Assembly (NCBI RefSeq): GCF_002261475.1
Contig: NZ_NEVN01000004.1
Location: forward strand, 620,001 to 684,000
Length of the DNA stretch: 64,000 nucleotides
Direction: 5' to 3'
Origin: Bordetella genomosp. 5
Lineage (GTDB): Bacteria > Pseudomonadota > Gammaproteobacteria > Burkholderiales > Burkholderiaceae_B
Program-made: the position numbers and the translations under genes
The notes under the pieces: model-generated
Databases searched by the model: none
Seen by the model: the letters and a program-made list of their open reading frames with translations, nothing else
Told to the model about the DNA's origin: nothing
Shown: piece after piece, positions 49,103-57,892 of the stretch
Layout: every line of letters begins with the position of its first letter
How positions within the stretch are numbered: position 1 is the first letter of the stretch

Positions 49103-51824
49103 CCGCCACAGCGCGTGGCCGCGGTCGCTGGTCTCTGTTCTCGTTCTTCTGCTCTTGCTGTCCGGGTTCTTCATGCCCGCGCGCGGCCAGCCGCCGCAAC
49201 CCGTGGTGGATCTGAGCGCGCTCAGTGGCAGCCTGCGCCTGGAGGGCGTGCTGCGTGGCGTGGAGGATCGCGCCGGCCGGCAGGAAGCCGCCGACATGCT
49301 GCACGCGGCCTGGCAGCCCGTGAGCGCGGCCTGGCTGAATCGCGGCTACTCGGCCTCGGCATTCTGGCTGCGCCTCGAAGTGAGCAATTCCACGCCGGAC
49401 ATCCAGGAGCGCTGGCTGTCGCTGGGCGTGCCGCGGCTGGAAGACGTCCGTTTCTACCTGTTCGACGACGACACACAGCGCCCCTTCAAGACCTTGCTCG
49501 CCGGCAACCGCGAGCCCCTGTCGCTGCGCGAAGTGCCCGCCACCGTGTCGGTCCTGCCTTTGCTGCTGGCGCCGGGTGAGCGGATGACGGTGCTGGTCCG
49601 GGTGCAGAGCCGCTCTGCGATCAACATGGAACCCGTGCTCTGGACGCCCGCGGCCTTCGTGGGCGTGGAGCAGCGCGGCACGCTGGTGATGGCGCTGTTG
49701 ATCGGCGCGCTGGCGATGGTGTGCCTCTACACGGCCTTGCTGGGGGTGTCGCAGCGCGATCCGGTGTTCCTGCTGCTGGCCGTGGCCATTCTCGCCGAGA
49801 TCCTCTACAGCCTGGCGTTTCATGGTCTGCTGTATCGCTATGTGCTGACCGACGGCGGCGAATGGGTGCTGCGCGCCCCGACGGTGCTCGCGACGCTGGC
49901 CACGACACTCTTCGGCTACATGGCCATGCGCTTCGCGGATCTGCAGCGCGTGCGGCTGTGGCGCTGGGTGTATCACGCGCTCACCGTCTGCGGTGCGATC
50001 GGCTGCGTGTGGGCCGCGCTGGGCGATTACCGCGTCAGCGCACAGGCGATGATCGGGCTGGTGCTGCTGTGGGCCCTGGTCTGGCTGGTGTCGATGGTGG
50101 ATGGATGGCGCCGGGGTCATGCCAATGCGCGCGTGTTTCTGCTGTCGTTCGCGGTCTATCTGGTGTGCCTGGTGCTGCGACTGGCCTTTATCCACGGGCT
50201 GTTGCCGGGCAGTTGGGGCGGCGGGCCGGAGATTGCGTGGGACCTGATGGCGATCTCGTTGATGCTGGGCGTGCTGTTGCACGGCCGGGCGCGGCAGCAA
50301 CGCCAGGAACGGCTGGCGGCCCAGGAGGCCCTGACCCAGGCGCGCGAACGCGAACACCAGCGGCTCGATCAGGCCGTGACCGAGCGTACGCAGGCCCTGC
50401 AGGCCGCGCTCATTCGCGCCGACGAGGCAGGGCGGGTGCGCCAGGACTTCCTGGCCCGCATCAGCCACGACCTGCGCACGCCGCTCACGTCCATCATCGG
50501 CTTCGCGGATCTGATCCAGGCCGGTGGGCGCGACGACGCGCCGCGCGGCACGATCATTCGCCGCAGCGCCGACCATATGCTGGGCATGGTCAACGACCTG
50601 ATCGATTACGCGGCGGGGGCGGGCGGCCAGGCGCTGCGGCTTTCGCCCGAATACGTGCACGCGCTGCTGGACGTGATTGCGAAGGAGGCCGGCCCGATCG
50701 CGGCGCGCAACGGCAATCGCTTCGTGCTGCGCGTGTCGGCCGAGGTGCCGACCGTGCTGGATCTCGACGGCAGGCGCGTGCGGCAGGTGCTGTCCAATCT
50801 GATCGACAACGCCGCCAAGTTCACGCAGCACGGTGTCCTGACGCTGACCGCGGACTACCGCGAGGTGGACGGTGCGGCGGCACCGGCCGCCGCGGCATCG
50901 GCGACGGACGCCGTTTCAGGGCATCTCGTGCTCTCGGTGCGTGATACCGGAAGCGGCATCGCGCCGGAAGACCTGCAGCGCATTTTCGAGCCGTTCCAGC
51001 GGCTTGCGGCGGCGGACAGCCAGCCCGGCGTGGGCCTGGGCCTGGCCATCGTGCAGCACTGGACCGAGCGCATGGATGGCCACGTTCGCGTCGATAGCAG
51101 GGTGGGCGAGGGCACCTCCGTGCACGTGACCCTGCCGGTCCGGGTGCTGGACGAATCCCGAGTGTCGCATCACTACCTCGCGACGGCGGCGCACGCGTTG
51201 CCGGCGCTCGAGGGGCAGGGCAAGCAACTGTGGCTGGCCGAAGATACGCCGGAAATCCGCGAGTTCCTGGTCGAGGAGCTGACCAGCCTGGGCTTCGCGG
51301 TCGAGAGCGAGGCCGACGGGCTCGGCATGCTGGCGCGCATTCAGCGCGCGGATGCGCCACGGCCGGACCTGATCCTCACGGACCACCGCATGGAAGGTGC
51401 CGACGGCGCGGCGGTGCTGGCGGCCGCGCGCGCACGCTGGCCCGAGGTGCCGGTGGTCGCGGTGTCGGCCACGCCGCACGACACGCGGTCGGGCGGCGGT
51501 GCGGGTTACGACGCGAGCCTGCTCAAGCCCATCAGCCTGGTGGACCTGAGGCACGTGCTGGCCAGGTTGTTGCGGCTGTCGGTGAACGAGGTGGCGGCAC
51601 CCGCGCCCGTGTCGGCGTCCGCGCCGCGACTGTCCGCCGACGATCTGCGACAGCTGCACGCGCTGCTCGACAGCGGCGCCATTTCCGACCTGATGGACTG
51701 GGCGCGCGCGCTGCGGGCGCGCGATCCCGCGCTCGACGCATTGGGCGAGCAGATCCGCGGGCTCGCCCGTCTGGGCGATCTCGGCGCGATCCGTGCGCTG
51801 TGCGAGCGCCCGGATTCCGCCTGA
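49095..51824 (+). CDS. 7TMR-DISM hybrid sensor histidine kinase
   Basis: This 909-residue membrane kinase has a signal/anchor helix, then a periplasmic 7TMR-DISMED2 domain of about 150 residues. A seven-helix 7TMR-DISM membrane region follows (about residues 195-400), then a coiled-coil linker, HisKA with phospho-acceptor H458 (ARISHDLRTPLTS), HATPase (NLIDNAAKF, DTGSGIAPEDLQ, GVGLGLAIV), and a receiver domain with D763 (LILTDHRMEG) and K811. The DISMED2 fold resembles carbohydrate-binding modules, so a sugar or glycolipid signal is possible. No Hpt domain is seen. It is translationally coupled to the AraC-type regulator. Confidence 0.9.
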   Translation: MPDRHSAWPRSLVSVLVLLLLLSGFFMPARGQPPQPVVDLSALSGSLRLEGVLRGVEDRAGRQEAADMLHAAWQPVSAAWLNRGYSASAFWLRLEVSNSTPDIQERWLSLGVPRLEDVRFYLFDDDTQRPFKTLLAGNREPLSLREVPATVSVLPLLLAPGERMTVLVRVQSRSAINMEPVLWTPAAFVGVEQRGTLVMALLIGALAMVCLYTALLGVSQRDPVFLLLAVAILAEILYSLAFHGLLYRYVLTDGGEWVLRAPTVLATLATTLFGYMAMRFADLQRVRLWRWVYHALTVCGAIGCVWAALGDYRVSAQAMIGLVLLWALVWLVSMVDGWRRGHANARVFLLSFAVYLVCLVLRLAFIHGLLPGSWGGGPEIAWDLMAISLMLGVLLHGRARQQRQERLAAQEALTQAREREHQRLDQAVTERTQALQAALIRADEAGRVRQDFLARISHDLRTPLTSIIGFADLIQAGGRDDAPRGTIIRRSADHMLGMVNDLIDYAAGAGGQALRLSPEYVHALLDVIAKEAGPIAARNGNRFVLRVSAEVPTVLDLDGRRVRQVLSNLIDNAAKFTQHGVLTLTADYREVDGAAAPAAAASATDAVSGHLVLSVRDTGSGIAPEDLQRIFEPFQRLAAADSQPGVGLGLAIVQHWTERMDGHVRVDSRVGEGTSVHVTLPVRVLDESRVSHHYLATAAHALPALEGQGKQLWLAEDTPEIREFLVEELTSLGFAVESEADGLGMLARIQRADAPRPDLILTDHRMEGADGAAVLAAARARWPEVPVVAVSATPHDTRSGGGAGYDASLLKPISLVDLRHVLARLLRLSVNEVAAPAPVSASAPRLSADDLRQLHALLDSGAISDLMDWARALRARDPALDALGEQIRGLARLGDLGAIRALCERPDSA

Positions 51825-51858
51825 ACAGCGCGCGGACGAGCGCTCTGCCGGCGCCTGC

Positions 51859-53301
51859 TCAGCGCAGCGCGGCAGGCGCGCCGGCGTCTTCCCAGCCACC
51901 GCCGAGCGCCAGGAACAGCGCCACCTGATCCGACGAGAGCTGCGCCTGCGAGGCGGCCAGCGCGCTTTCGTTGGCAGCCAGCGTGCGTTCGGCGTCGAGC
52001 ACCGTGAGGTAGTCGGTCTTGCCCAGCGTGAACAGCTGGCGCGCCTGCTGCGCCGCGAGGCGGCTCTGGTCGCGTGCCGCGCTCAGTGCGGCGTCGCGAT
52101 CGAGCTGACGCGCATAGCTCACCAGCGCGCTCTCGGTTTCGCGCAGGGCGTTGAGTACCGTGCCGTCGAAGCGCGCGAGCGCGGCCTTGGTCGAGGCCTG
52201 GGCCTCGGCGATGCGGGCCTGCGCGGCGCCGGTGTTGGGCAGCGTCCAGCTGATCAGCGGCCCGACGCTCCAGCTGAACGTGCCTCGGTCGCCCAGCATG
52301 CTGGCCGGTCCGCCCGAGGCGCCGGACAGGCCGAGCGAAATTTTCGGATAGAGGTCGGCCGTGGCCACGCCGATGCGCGCCGTGGCCGCGGCCAGCGTGC
52401 GTTCGGCCTGACGGACGTCGGGCCGGCGCCGCAGCAGGGCCGCGCCGTCGCCCACCGGGATCGTCTGCGTCAGGCGCGGGGGCTGCGCGCATTGCAGCAG
52501 CGTCGTGGGCAACTCGGCCGGCGCCCGGCCGGTGAGGGCGGCGAGACGGTACAGCGCGATGCGCTGCTGGGCCTGGAAAGGCGGCAGATTGGCCTGCAGT
52601 TGCTCGAGCTGACCGCGGGCGCGCGAGACATCGAGGGCGGTGCCGCGGCCCGCCTGCTGCAGCCGCTCGACCGCCTGCAACGAATCGCGTTGCACCTTGA
52701 CCGACTGCCGCGCGGAGGCGAGCTGCATGCCGGCCGCACACATATCGGCGTAGGCACGGGTGGTCTCGGCGACCAGCGTGACGCGGGCACTGTCGTAGGC
52801 GGCCTGCGCGGCGGCCTCGTCGCCCTGCGCGGCTTCGATCGCGCGCCGGATCTGGCCGAACAGATCGACCTGATAGGCGATGCTGACGCCGCTCGAATAC
52901 GACCATCGGTCTTGCGGGCGGGTGTCGGGCTGCAGTTGCTGGATGCCGGAGCCATGACCGAAGGTCGGCGAGGCGTTGACGCCCAACGTGGGCTCCTGGC
53001 CCGCCTGCGTCTCGCGCGTGACGGCCTGCGCGCGCTCGAGATTGGCGGCCGCCACGCGCAGATCGGTGTTCGCGGCGAGCGCCTGTTCGACCAGCCCGTC
53101 GAGCGTGGGATCTTGATATAGGCGCCACCAGTGCGCCGGCAGCGGCGCCCGGCTGACCATCGCCTCGGCCTGCGTGAACGGCCCCTGGGCCGCGTCGCGC
53201 TTGACCACGGCCTCGGCGGGCACGTGATAGTCGGGACCGACGGCGGCGCAGCCGGCCAGCGCGAGCGCGAACGCAAGCGGCAGGAGTAGGCGGGTTTTCA
53301 T
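51859..53301 (-). CDS. NodT/OprM-type outer-membrane efflux lipoprotein
   Basis: This 480-residue outer-membrane channel of tripartite efflux has a lipobox ending ALAGC (signal peptidase II). The repeated TolC fold follows, with PLPAHWWRLYQDPTLDGLVEQAL at the start of repeat 1 and DVRQAERTLAAATARIGVATADLYPKIS typical of repeat 2. It is the last gene of the MarR-FUSC-DUF1656-HlyD-NodT operon and would form the exit duct. Confidence 0.94.
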   Translation of the reverse strand: MKTRLLLPLAFALALAGCAAVGPDYHVPAEAVVKRDAAQGPFTQAEAMVSRAPLPAHWWRLYQDPTLDGLVEQALAANTDLRVAAANLERAQAVTRETQAGQEPTLGVNASPTFGHGSGIQQLQPDTRPQDRWSYSSGVSIAYQVDLFGQIRRAIEAAQGDEAAAQAAYDSARVTLVAETTRAYADMCAAGMQLASARQSVKVQRDSLQAVERLQQAGRGTALDVSRARGQLEQLQANLPPFQAQQRIALYRLAALTGRAPAELPTTLLQCAQPPRLTQTIPVGDGAALLRRRPDVRQAERTLAAATARIGVATADLYPKISLGLSGASGGPASMLGDRGTFSWSVGPLISWTLPNTGAAQARIAEAQASTKAALARFDGTVLNALRETESALVSYARQLDRDAALSAARDQSRLAAQQARQLFTLGKTDYLTVLDAERTLAANESALAASQAQLSSDQVALFLALGGGWEDAGAPAALR

Positions 53302-53341
53302 GGCAAGACTTCTGTAGGCAAACGATAAAAGAAAAGTGCGA

Positions 53342-54283
53342 TCAGCCCGCGCGACCGGACGGCGGCGTGCTGGCCGCCGGGGCGGCCGCGGTAGCCGCGG
53401 CAGGCGTGGCGTTGTCGATGGCGACCGTGGCCGTCTGACCGGCGACCAGCCGCACGCCGTCGGGAATGCTGTCGATCTTGACGCGCACCGGGATGCGCTG
53501 CGCGAGCCGCACCCAATTGAACGTCGGGTTCACATTGGGGAGCAGGTTGGCGCTGGTGCTGCGGTCCCGATCGGCGATGCCCATGGCGATGCTTTCGACA
53601 TGGCCGCGGATCTGGCGGTCGTCGCCCATCAACGTGACGAGGGCGGCATCGCCTTCTTTGATGCGTACCAGCTTGGTCTCTTCGAAGTAGCCCTCGATGT
53701 AGAACGAATGGGCATCGACCAGGGCCATGACGGGATGACCGGCGGTGGCATAGGCGCCCACGCGCAGATCGAGGTTGGTGACGCGGCCGTCGACCGCCGC
53801 GATCACGCGGCTGCGTTCGAGATTGAGCTTGGCCACGTCGAGCTGGACCTTGGCCTGCGCGAGCGCGGCGTCGGTCTGCTGCAGACGGGTCTGGCTCTGT
53901 TCGACCGTCTCGGCCGACACGAGCTGTCCGAGCGAACGATTGCGTTTGACGTCGCGCGCGGCCTGATCGTGGGCGACCTGCTGGGCGCGCACGGCGGCGT
54001 CGGCCTGGTCGAGCGCCAGCGCGAATCGGGCGCGGTCGATCTCGAACAGCACGTCGCCGGCCTTGACGTCCTGGTTGTCGTGCACCGGCACCTGGGTGAC
54101 GAGGCCGGACACGTCGGGTGCGACCTGCACCACGTTGGCCTTGACGCGGCCATCGCGGGTCCAGGGTTCGACTTCGTAGTGCACCCAGAGCTGCCAGCCG
54201 GCGTACGCGGCGGCGGCCACGACGAGCGCCGTCACGGCATAACGGCCGAGCGCAGCGGGGCGAAGCATGGTTGGGAGTTTCAT
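53342..54283 (-). CDS. HlyD-family periplasmic adaptor (AaeA/EmrA-like)
   Basis: This 313-residue membrane-fusion protein has one N-terminal anchor helix (AVTALVVAAAAYAGWQLWVHY), a lipoyl half (TRDGRVKANVVQVAPDVSGLV), an alpha-helical hairpin, the second lipoyl half (VIAAVDGRVTNLDLRVGAYA) and a beta-barrel. It is AaeA-like, which matches its FUSC and DUF1656 partners. The C-terminus is an Ala/Pro tail. Confidence 0.93.
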   Translation of the reverse strand: MKLPTMLRPAALGRYAVTALVVAAAAYAGWQLWVHYEVEPWTRDGRVKANVVQVAPDVSGLVTQVPVHDNQDVKAGDVLFEIDRARFALALDQADAAVRAQQVAHDQAARDVKRNRSLGQLVSAETVEQSQTRLQQTDAALAQAKVQLDVAKLNLERSRVIAAVDGRVTNLDLRVGAYATAGHPVMALVDAHSFYIEGYFEETKLVRIKEGDAALVTLMGDDRQIRGHVESIAMGIADRDRSTSANLLPNVNPTFNWVRLAQRIPVRVKIDSIPDGVRLVAGQTATVAIDNATPAAATAAAPAASTPPSGRAG

Positions 54284-54287
54284 ACTG

Positions 54288-54500
54288 CTATCTCTGGAAA
54301 AAATAAGGGGAAATCAGGCTGGCGCCATACAGCAGCACCACGAACAGCGCCAGATCGAACAGCGCGGGGTGCCACACGAGGCGGTAGAAGCCGACCCGTG
54401 CCAGCACGCGCCGCGTCATCCACGCCACGGCCAGGGTGGGCACGGCCAGCACCAGCAGCCACGGAAAGAAGACGCCGTAGAAATTGAATTCGCCGATCAT
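54288..54500 (-). CDS. DUF1656 small membrane protein (AaeX-like)
   Basis: This 70-residue protein has two predicted membrane helices (FPWLLVLAVPTLAVAWM; LALFVVLLYGASLISPYFF). It corresponds to AaeX, the small protein regularly encoded between a FUSC transporter and its HlyD adaptor. Its molecular role is unknown. It overlaps the FUSC gene by 4 bp and is 4 bp from the adaptor gene. Confidence 0.9.
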   Translation of the reverse strand: MIGEFNFYGVFFPWLLVLAVPTLAVAWMTRRVLARVGFYRLVWHPALFDLALFVVLLYGASLISPYFFQR

Positions 54501-56644
54501 GATGCATACCCTGCGGAATCAAGACGCCGCGGACGATAGTCTTCGGCATCGGGGAAAAGGGCGCGCCGGATACCCACCAGCGCCACCACGGCGCGCTCGC
54601 GGGGTCCGCCCGTGCGGGGTCCGCCCGTGCGGGGGCCGCCCATGCGGGGTCCGCCCGTGCGCGGCGCGTCCGTACCGGGGGCGTCCGCACGCGGGCCCTC
54701 GGAGTGGTTCGCGCTGGCGCACACGCTGGCCAGCGCCTGATCGATGCGATCGAGCAGCTCGGGCGTGCGCGTGCCGCGCCGGCCCGCGTTGCGCTCGCGA
54801 AAGAAATTGCCCAGGCCATCGAGCACGGGCTGGATCGCCACGTCGGCGACCGGCAGATGGCGGCGCGCGCGCTGCAATTCGGCGATGTCCTTGCCCACCC
54901 GCAGATCCTTCAGGGCGTCGTCGGCCAACTGATCGTCGGCGCGTTTGCTCAGGGCCAGGCGCGGCTGCAGCAGACCGATGCGATCGAGCATGCGGCTCGC
55001 GTAGGCCTGGCGTCCAGGCACGCGGCGATTGCCGGCCAGCGCGATCAGCTCGCGCCAATTGGCGGCCTGGATGCGGCGCGCGCTGGCTTCGACGCTCACG
55101 CTGCGGAACAGCGCGGCGATCAGGGCGGCCATGGCGACGCCGATGCATTGGGCGACCACCGTGTCGAGGAAGGACACGAGGTCGGCCGTGTTGGTGTCGT
55201 GCAGCGCGAGCGTGCCGGTCAGGCCGAAGAACACCGCCATCGCCTTACCCGTGCTGGCCGGCCGCATGATGTACACGCCCGTCACGAACGCCACCGGAAA
55301 CAGCGTCAGGGCCAGCATTTCGAACGAATGCACGGCGGGCATGATGCCGAGCAGGTACAGCGCCGACAGCGGGATCGAGTAGATCGTGTAGGTCAGGAAC
55401 TGCATGATGCCGGGCACGGGGTTGTCCTGCGCGGCGAAGAAGCAGCTGAAGATCGCGGCCATCATGGCGGCGGTCGCGCCGTTGGTCCAGGCCGTGCCGA
55501 TCCAGAACAGGCAGCAGATCGAGATCGCGACGCCGGCAGCGAGCGCCGAGAGCAGCGCCATGCCGTGATCCCGATGCAGGGCCTGGCCGCGGGTGAGGCG
55601 GCGGGGCCGCGCCGACAGATGCGGCACGCCGTGCAGGCCGTCGCGGATGTCCAGGCGCAGCGCCAGGCACGCATCGTAGGTGTCGACCAGCTCGCGCAGC
55701 CGCACGAGCAGGCTGGTGAGCAGCGCGTCCTGCCAGCTGGCCTGTGCATCGAGCGTGGGCTCCAGACGGGTGAGGGCGGCGCGCAGCTTCACCGCCTGAT
55801 CGCGTGTGGCGGTGCGGGAGCCGTCCATCCAGACGGAAATATCGTCGAGCACCTGCGCCACCGGCGCGGGCAGCTCGTGGCCAGCGGCGGAGAGCGCCTG
55901 GAGCCGGTCTTCGACGGCGGACACGGCCGGCGTGAGCGCGGCGATGTGATCCTGCATGGCGCGCAGCGCGTCGGCCGTCCAGCGGATGTTGCCCGTGTCG
56001 AACGGCACATGGGTGGAGAGCAGGCGCAGCTGCGTGATGTCGTTGGCCAGCACGCGGCGGTCGCGCGCATGGCGGGCCTCGTCGCGGCGATTGAGCACGT
56101 CCTGAATCCAGCTGCGGGCATCGCGCACCGTGGCGTCGAGGCGGCCCATGAGCGGCGCGGCGATGCCGCGCGGCAGGATCAGGCTGTGGGCGAGCGTGGC
56201 GCAGAGGATGCCGAGGCTGATCTCCTCGACGCGGGCCAGCGCGGTGTCGAACACGGTGGACGGGTCGGTCACGCTGGGAAAGCCGATCATGGCGGCCGTG
56301 TAGCCGGCCAGCATGAAGAGATACGAGCGCGGCGTGCGGTCGAGCACCGCGATATAGAGGCAGGTGCCCACCCACAGCACCATCACCAGCGTCATCAGCA
56401 CGGGATAGTTGGCGAGCCGCGGCACGCAATACACCGTCATGGCCGAACCGAAGAAGGTGCCGCCCAGGCGGTACACCGCCTTCGAGCGCACGGCGCCCGA
56501 CCAGGGCTGCGACACCACGTAGGCGGTGGTGACCGCCCAGAAGGGGCGCGGCAATCCGATGGTGTACGAAACATAAAGCGCCAACATGGCGCCCAGGTAA
56601 CACTTGATCGAAAAGAGCGATTCCTCGGCGGTGGGCAGCTTCAT
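54497..56644 (-). CDS. FUSC-family transporter (AaeB-like)
   Basis: This 715-residue inner-membrane protein has two blocks of about six helices, each followed by a cytoplasmic domain, as in AaeB. It likely drives export of aromatic acids or drugs together with the adaptor and outer-membrane channel. Near the C-terminus a stretch of GGPR-type repeats (about residues 660-680) is encoded by a 15-bp tandem repeat and is not part of the family core. It overlaps marR by 4 bp. Confidence 0.9.
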   Translation of the reverse strand: MKLPTAEESLFSIKCYLGAMLALYVSYTIGLPRPFWAVTTAYVVSQPWSGAVRSKAVYRLGGTFFGSAMTVYCVPRLANYPVLMTLVMVLWVGTCLYIAVLDRTPRSYLFMLAGYTAAMIGFPSVTDPSTVFDTALARVEEISLGILCATLAHSLILPRGIAAPLMGRLDATVRDARSWIQDVLNRRDEARHARDRRVLANDITQLRLLSTHVPFDTGNIRWTADALRAMQDHIAALTPAVSAVEDRLQALSAAGHELPAPVAQVLDDISVWMDGSRTATRDQAVKLRAALTRLEPTLDAQASWQDALLTSLLVRLRELVDTYDACLALRLDIRDGLHGVPHLSARPRRLTRGQALHRDHGMALLSALAAGVAISICCLFWIGTAWTNGATAAMMAAIFSCFFAAQDNPVPGIMQFLTYTIYSIPLSALYLLGIMPAVHSFEMLALTLFPVAFVTGVYIMRPASTGKAMAVFFGLTGTLALHDTNTADLVSFLDTVVAQCIGVAMAALIAALFRSVSVEASARRIQAANWRELIALAGNRRVPGRQAYASRMLDRIGLLQPRLALSKRADDQLADDALKDLRVGKDIAELQRARRHLPVADVAIQPVLDGLGNFFRERNAGRRGTRTPELLDRIDQALASVCASANHSEGPRADAPGTDAPRTGGPRMGGPRTGGPRTGGPRERAVVALVGIRRALFPDAEDYRPRRLDSAGYAS
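54605..54664. repeat. 15-bp tandem repeat in the FUSC gene 3' part
   Basis: Four adjacent 15-bp units, consensus TCCGCCCGTGCGGGG, differ at one or two positions (third unit GCCGCCCATGCGGGG). On the minus strand they encode RTGGP/RMGGP repeats. The in-frame unit allows length variation without frameshift. Confidence 0.9.
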
Positions 56645-57123
56645 GGCCGGTAGTCCTCCATGGAGGCGGCCGACTGGCGGCCCAGCGCGGTCTTGAGGGT
56701 GTCGAACACGCGCAGGCAGACCTCGAGATCGGCTTCGCTCACGCCATCGAACAGCTGCCGGCGCAACTGAATGAGCACGCCCTCGATGCGCTCGCGCAGC
56801 ACCTGGCCGGCATCGGTCAGGTGAATCGTCTTGGCGCGGCGGTCCTGGGCGTCTTCGCGGCGCTCGATCATGCCGGCGGCGACGAGCTGATCCAGCACGC
56901 GCACCAGCGACGGCCCCTCGACGCCGAGCGCCTCGGCCAGCACGCCCTGGCGCACGCCATCGCCGAGCCGTCCGGTGAGGATCACCGGCCAGGCGGTGGC
57001 CTGCGACATGCCGAAGTCGGCCAGTGCCTTGTCGGCCGCGCCGCGATAGGCGCGCGAGAGCACCATGAGGTTGGCGGTCATGGCCATGAGGCGGGCGTCG
57101 GAAGGCGTGTTCATGGAGTGCAT
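56641..57123 (-). CDS. MarR-family repressor of the efflux operon
   Basis: This 160-residue MarR regulator has DNA-binding segment LAEALGVEGPSLVRVLDQLVAAGMIERREDAQDRRAKTI, which includes the conserved D-x-R-A wing. It is first in the operon with the four efflux genes and overlaps FUSC by 4 bp, so it is probably an autorepressor released by an exported compound. The start at ATG 57123 has AGGA 5 nt upstream; an in-frame ATG follows three codons later. A perfect palindromic operator lies just upstream. Confidence 0.92.
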   Translation of the reverse strand: MHSMNTPSDARLMAMTANLMVLSRAYRGAADKALADFGMSQATAWPVILTGRLGDGVRQGVLAEALGVEGPSLVRVLDQLVAAGMIERREDAQDRRAKTIHLTDAGQVLRERIEGVLIQLRRQLFDGVSEADLEVCLRVFDTLKTALGRQSAASMEDYRP

Positions 57124-57127
57124 TGTA

Positions 57128-57157
57128 TCCTATTTAGTAGGAAGCTAATAAATAGGA
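57128..57157 (-). promoter_or_regulatory. MarR operator of the efflux operon
   Basis: TCCTATTTA-N12-TAAATAGGA is a perfect 9-bp-arm palindrome, strikingly AT-rich, 5 bp upstream of the marR start codon. The left arm overlaps the ribosome site region. It fits repressor binding that blocks transcription of the whole operon. Confidence 0.75.
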
Positions 57158-57417
57158 AATCGCAATAATTCTGATCGATTGTGCCTAATGGTGAGCAGCC
57201 GGCCCGGCTCACCAAAAAGGGGGCGGATTGACCAGGGTCGGGCAGGGAGGCGGGGAACCGGTGGCGTCGAAGGCGGCGGTCAGGGGAGCAACGAGGGAGT
57301 GCCGGCGGCCAGGGCGGCGGCGGGCACGACGGCAGCGGGCCGGGCGGCAGCGGGGGCAGAGCGAGCGGGGGCAGAGCGAGCGGCGGGCGCGCCGGCCGGC
57401 GCGCCCGTGCCGGGAAC
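57158..57417. other. intergenic spacer with G-rich repeats and a 22-bp palindrome
   Basis: No gene is convincing here. The right half carries a 15-bp direct repeat (GCGGGGGCAGAGCGA at 57350-57364 and 57365-57379) and a perfect palindrome GGGCGCGCCGG/CCGGCGCGCCC at 57385-57406. The palindrome lies just past the queD stop and may act as its terminator hairpin, although no T run follows. Confidence 0.5.
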
Positions 57418-57861
57418 TCAGGCGGTGCAGTCGGCCCAGCAGTTGGGCGTTTCGTAGAGGCGCACGCGCGTGAGCCGCAGGTCGGCGCCGTAGTGGCCGT
57501 GGTAGTGCGGCGCGAGGATGCCGAAGATGATGGTGGCGAGATTTTCGGCCGTGGGGATGCGGTCGAGCACCACGGTCTTGTGGCCGGGCAGCGTTTCCAG
57601 GAACGCGCGCACCGCCGTGTCGCCCTCGAATACCAGGAACGCGTGGTCCCAGACGTCGACGACGTGCGTCTTTGCGATCGACTTGATCTCGGAGAAGTCC
57701 ATCAGCATGCCGTTGTCGGACTCGCCGGGCGCCTGCACGATGTCGCCCGTGAGGGTGAGCTCGAGCACATAGCGGTGCCCGTGCAGGTTGCGGCATTGGC
57801 TGCGATGGTCGGGAATGCGATGGCCGGCGTCGAATTCGAGCCTGCGGGTAACGGAAATCAC
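57418..57861 (-). CDS. queD: 6-carboxy-5,6,7,8-tetrahydropterin synthase QueD
   Basis: QueD converts dihydroneopterin triphosphate to 6-carboxytetrahydropterin in the queuosine/7-deazaguanine pathway. The 147-residue product has zinc ligands H14, H27 and H29 (FDAGHRI, NLHGHRY) and catalytic C23. LYETPNCWADC near the end is typical. It starts with GTG. It lies 31 bp downstream of queE on the same strand. Confidence 0.93.
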   Translation of the reverse strand: MISVTRRLEFDAGHRIPDHRSQCRNLHGHRYVLELTLTGDIVQAPGESDNGMLMDFSEIKSIAKTHVVDVWDHAFLVFEGDTAVRAFLETLPGHKTVVLDRIPTAENLATIIFGILAPHYHGHYGADLRLTRVRLYETPNCWADCTA

Positions 57862-57892
57862 GACGCGTACCTCGTCGTGCTCATGCGGACGT

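Noticed and set aside
48101-49297. N-terminal extension of the P47-like frame beyond 48100
   Set aside because: It would overlap the response-regulator and kinase genes entirely and gives Arg/His-rich non-domain sequence.
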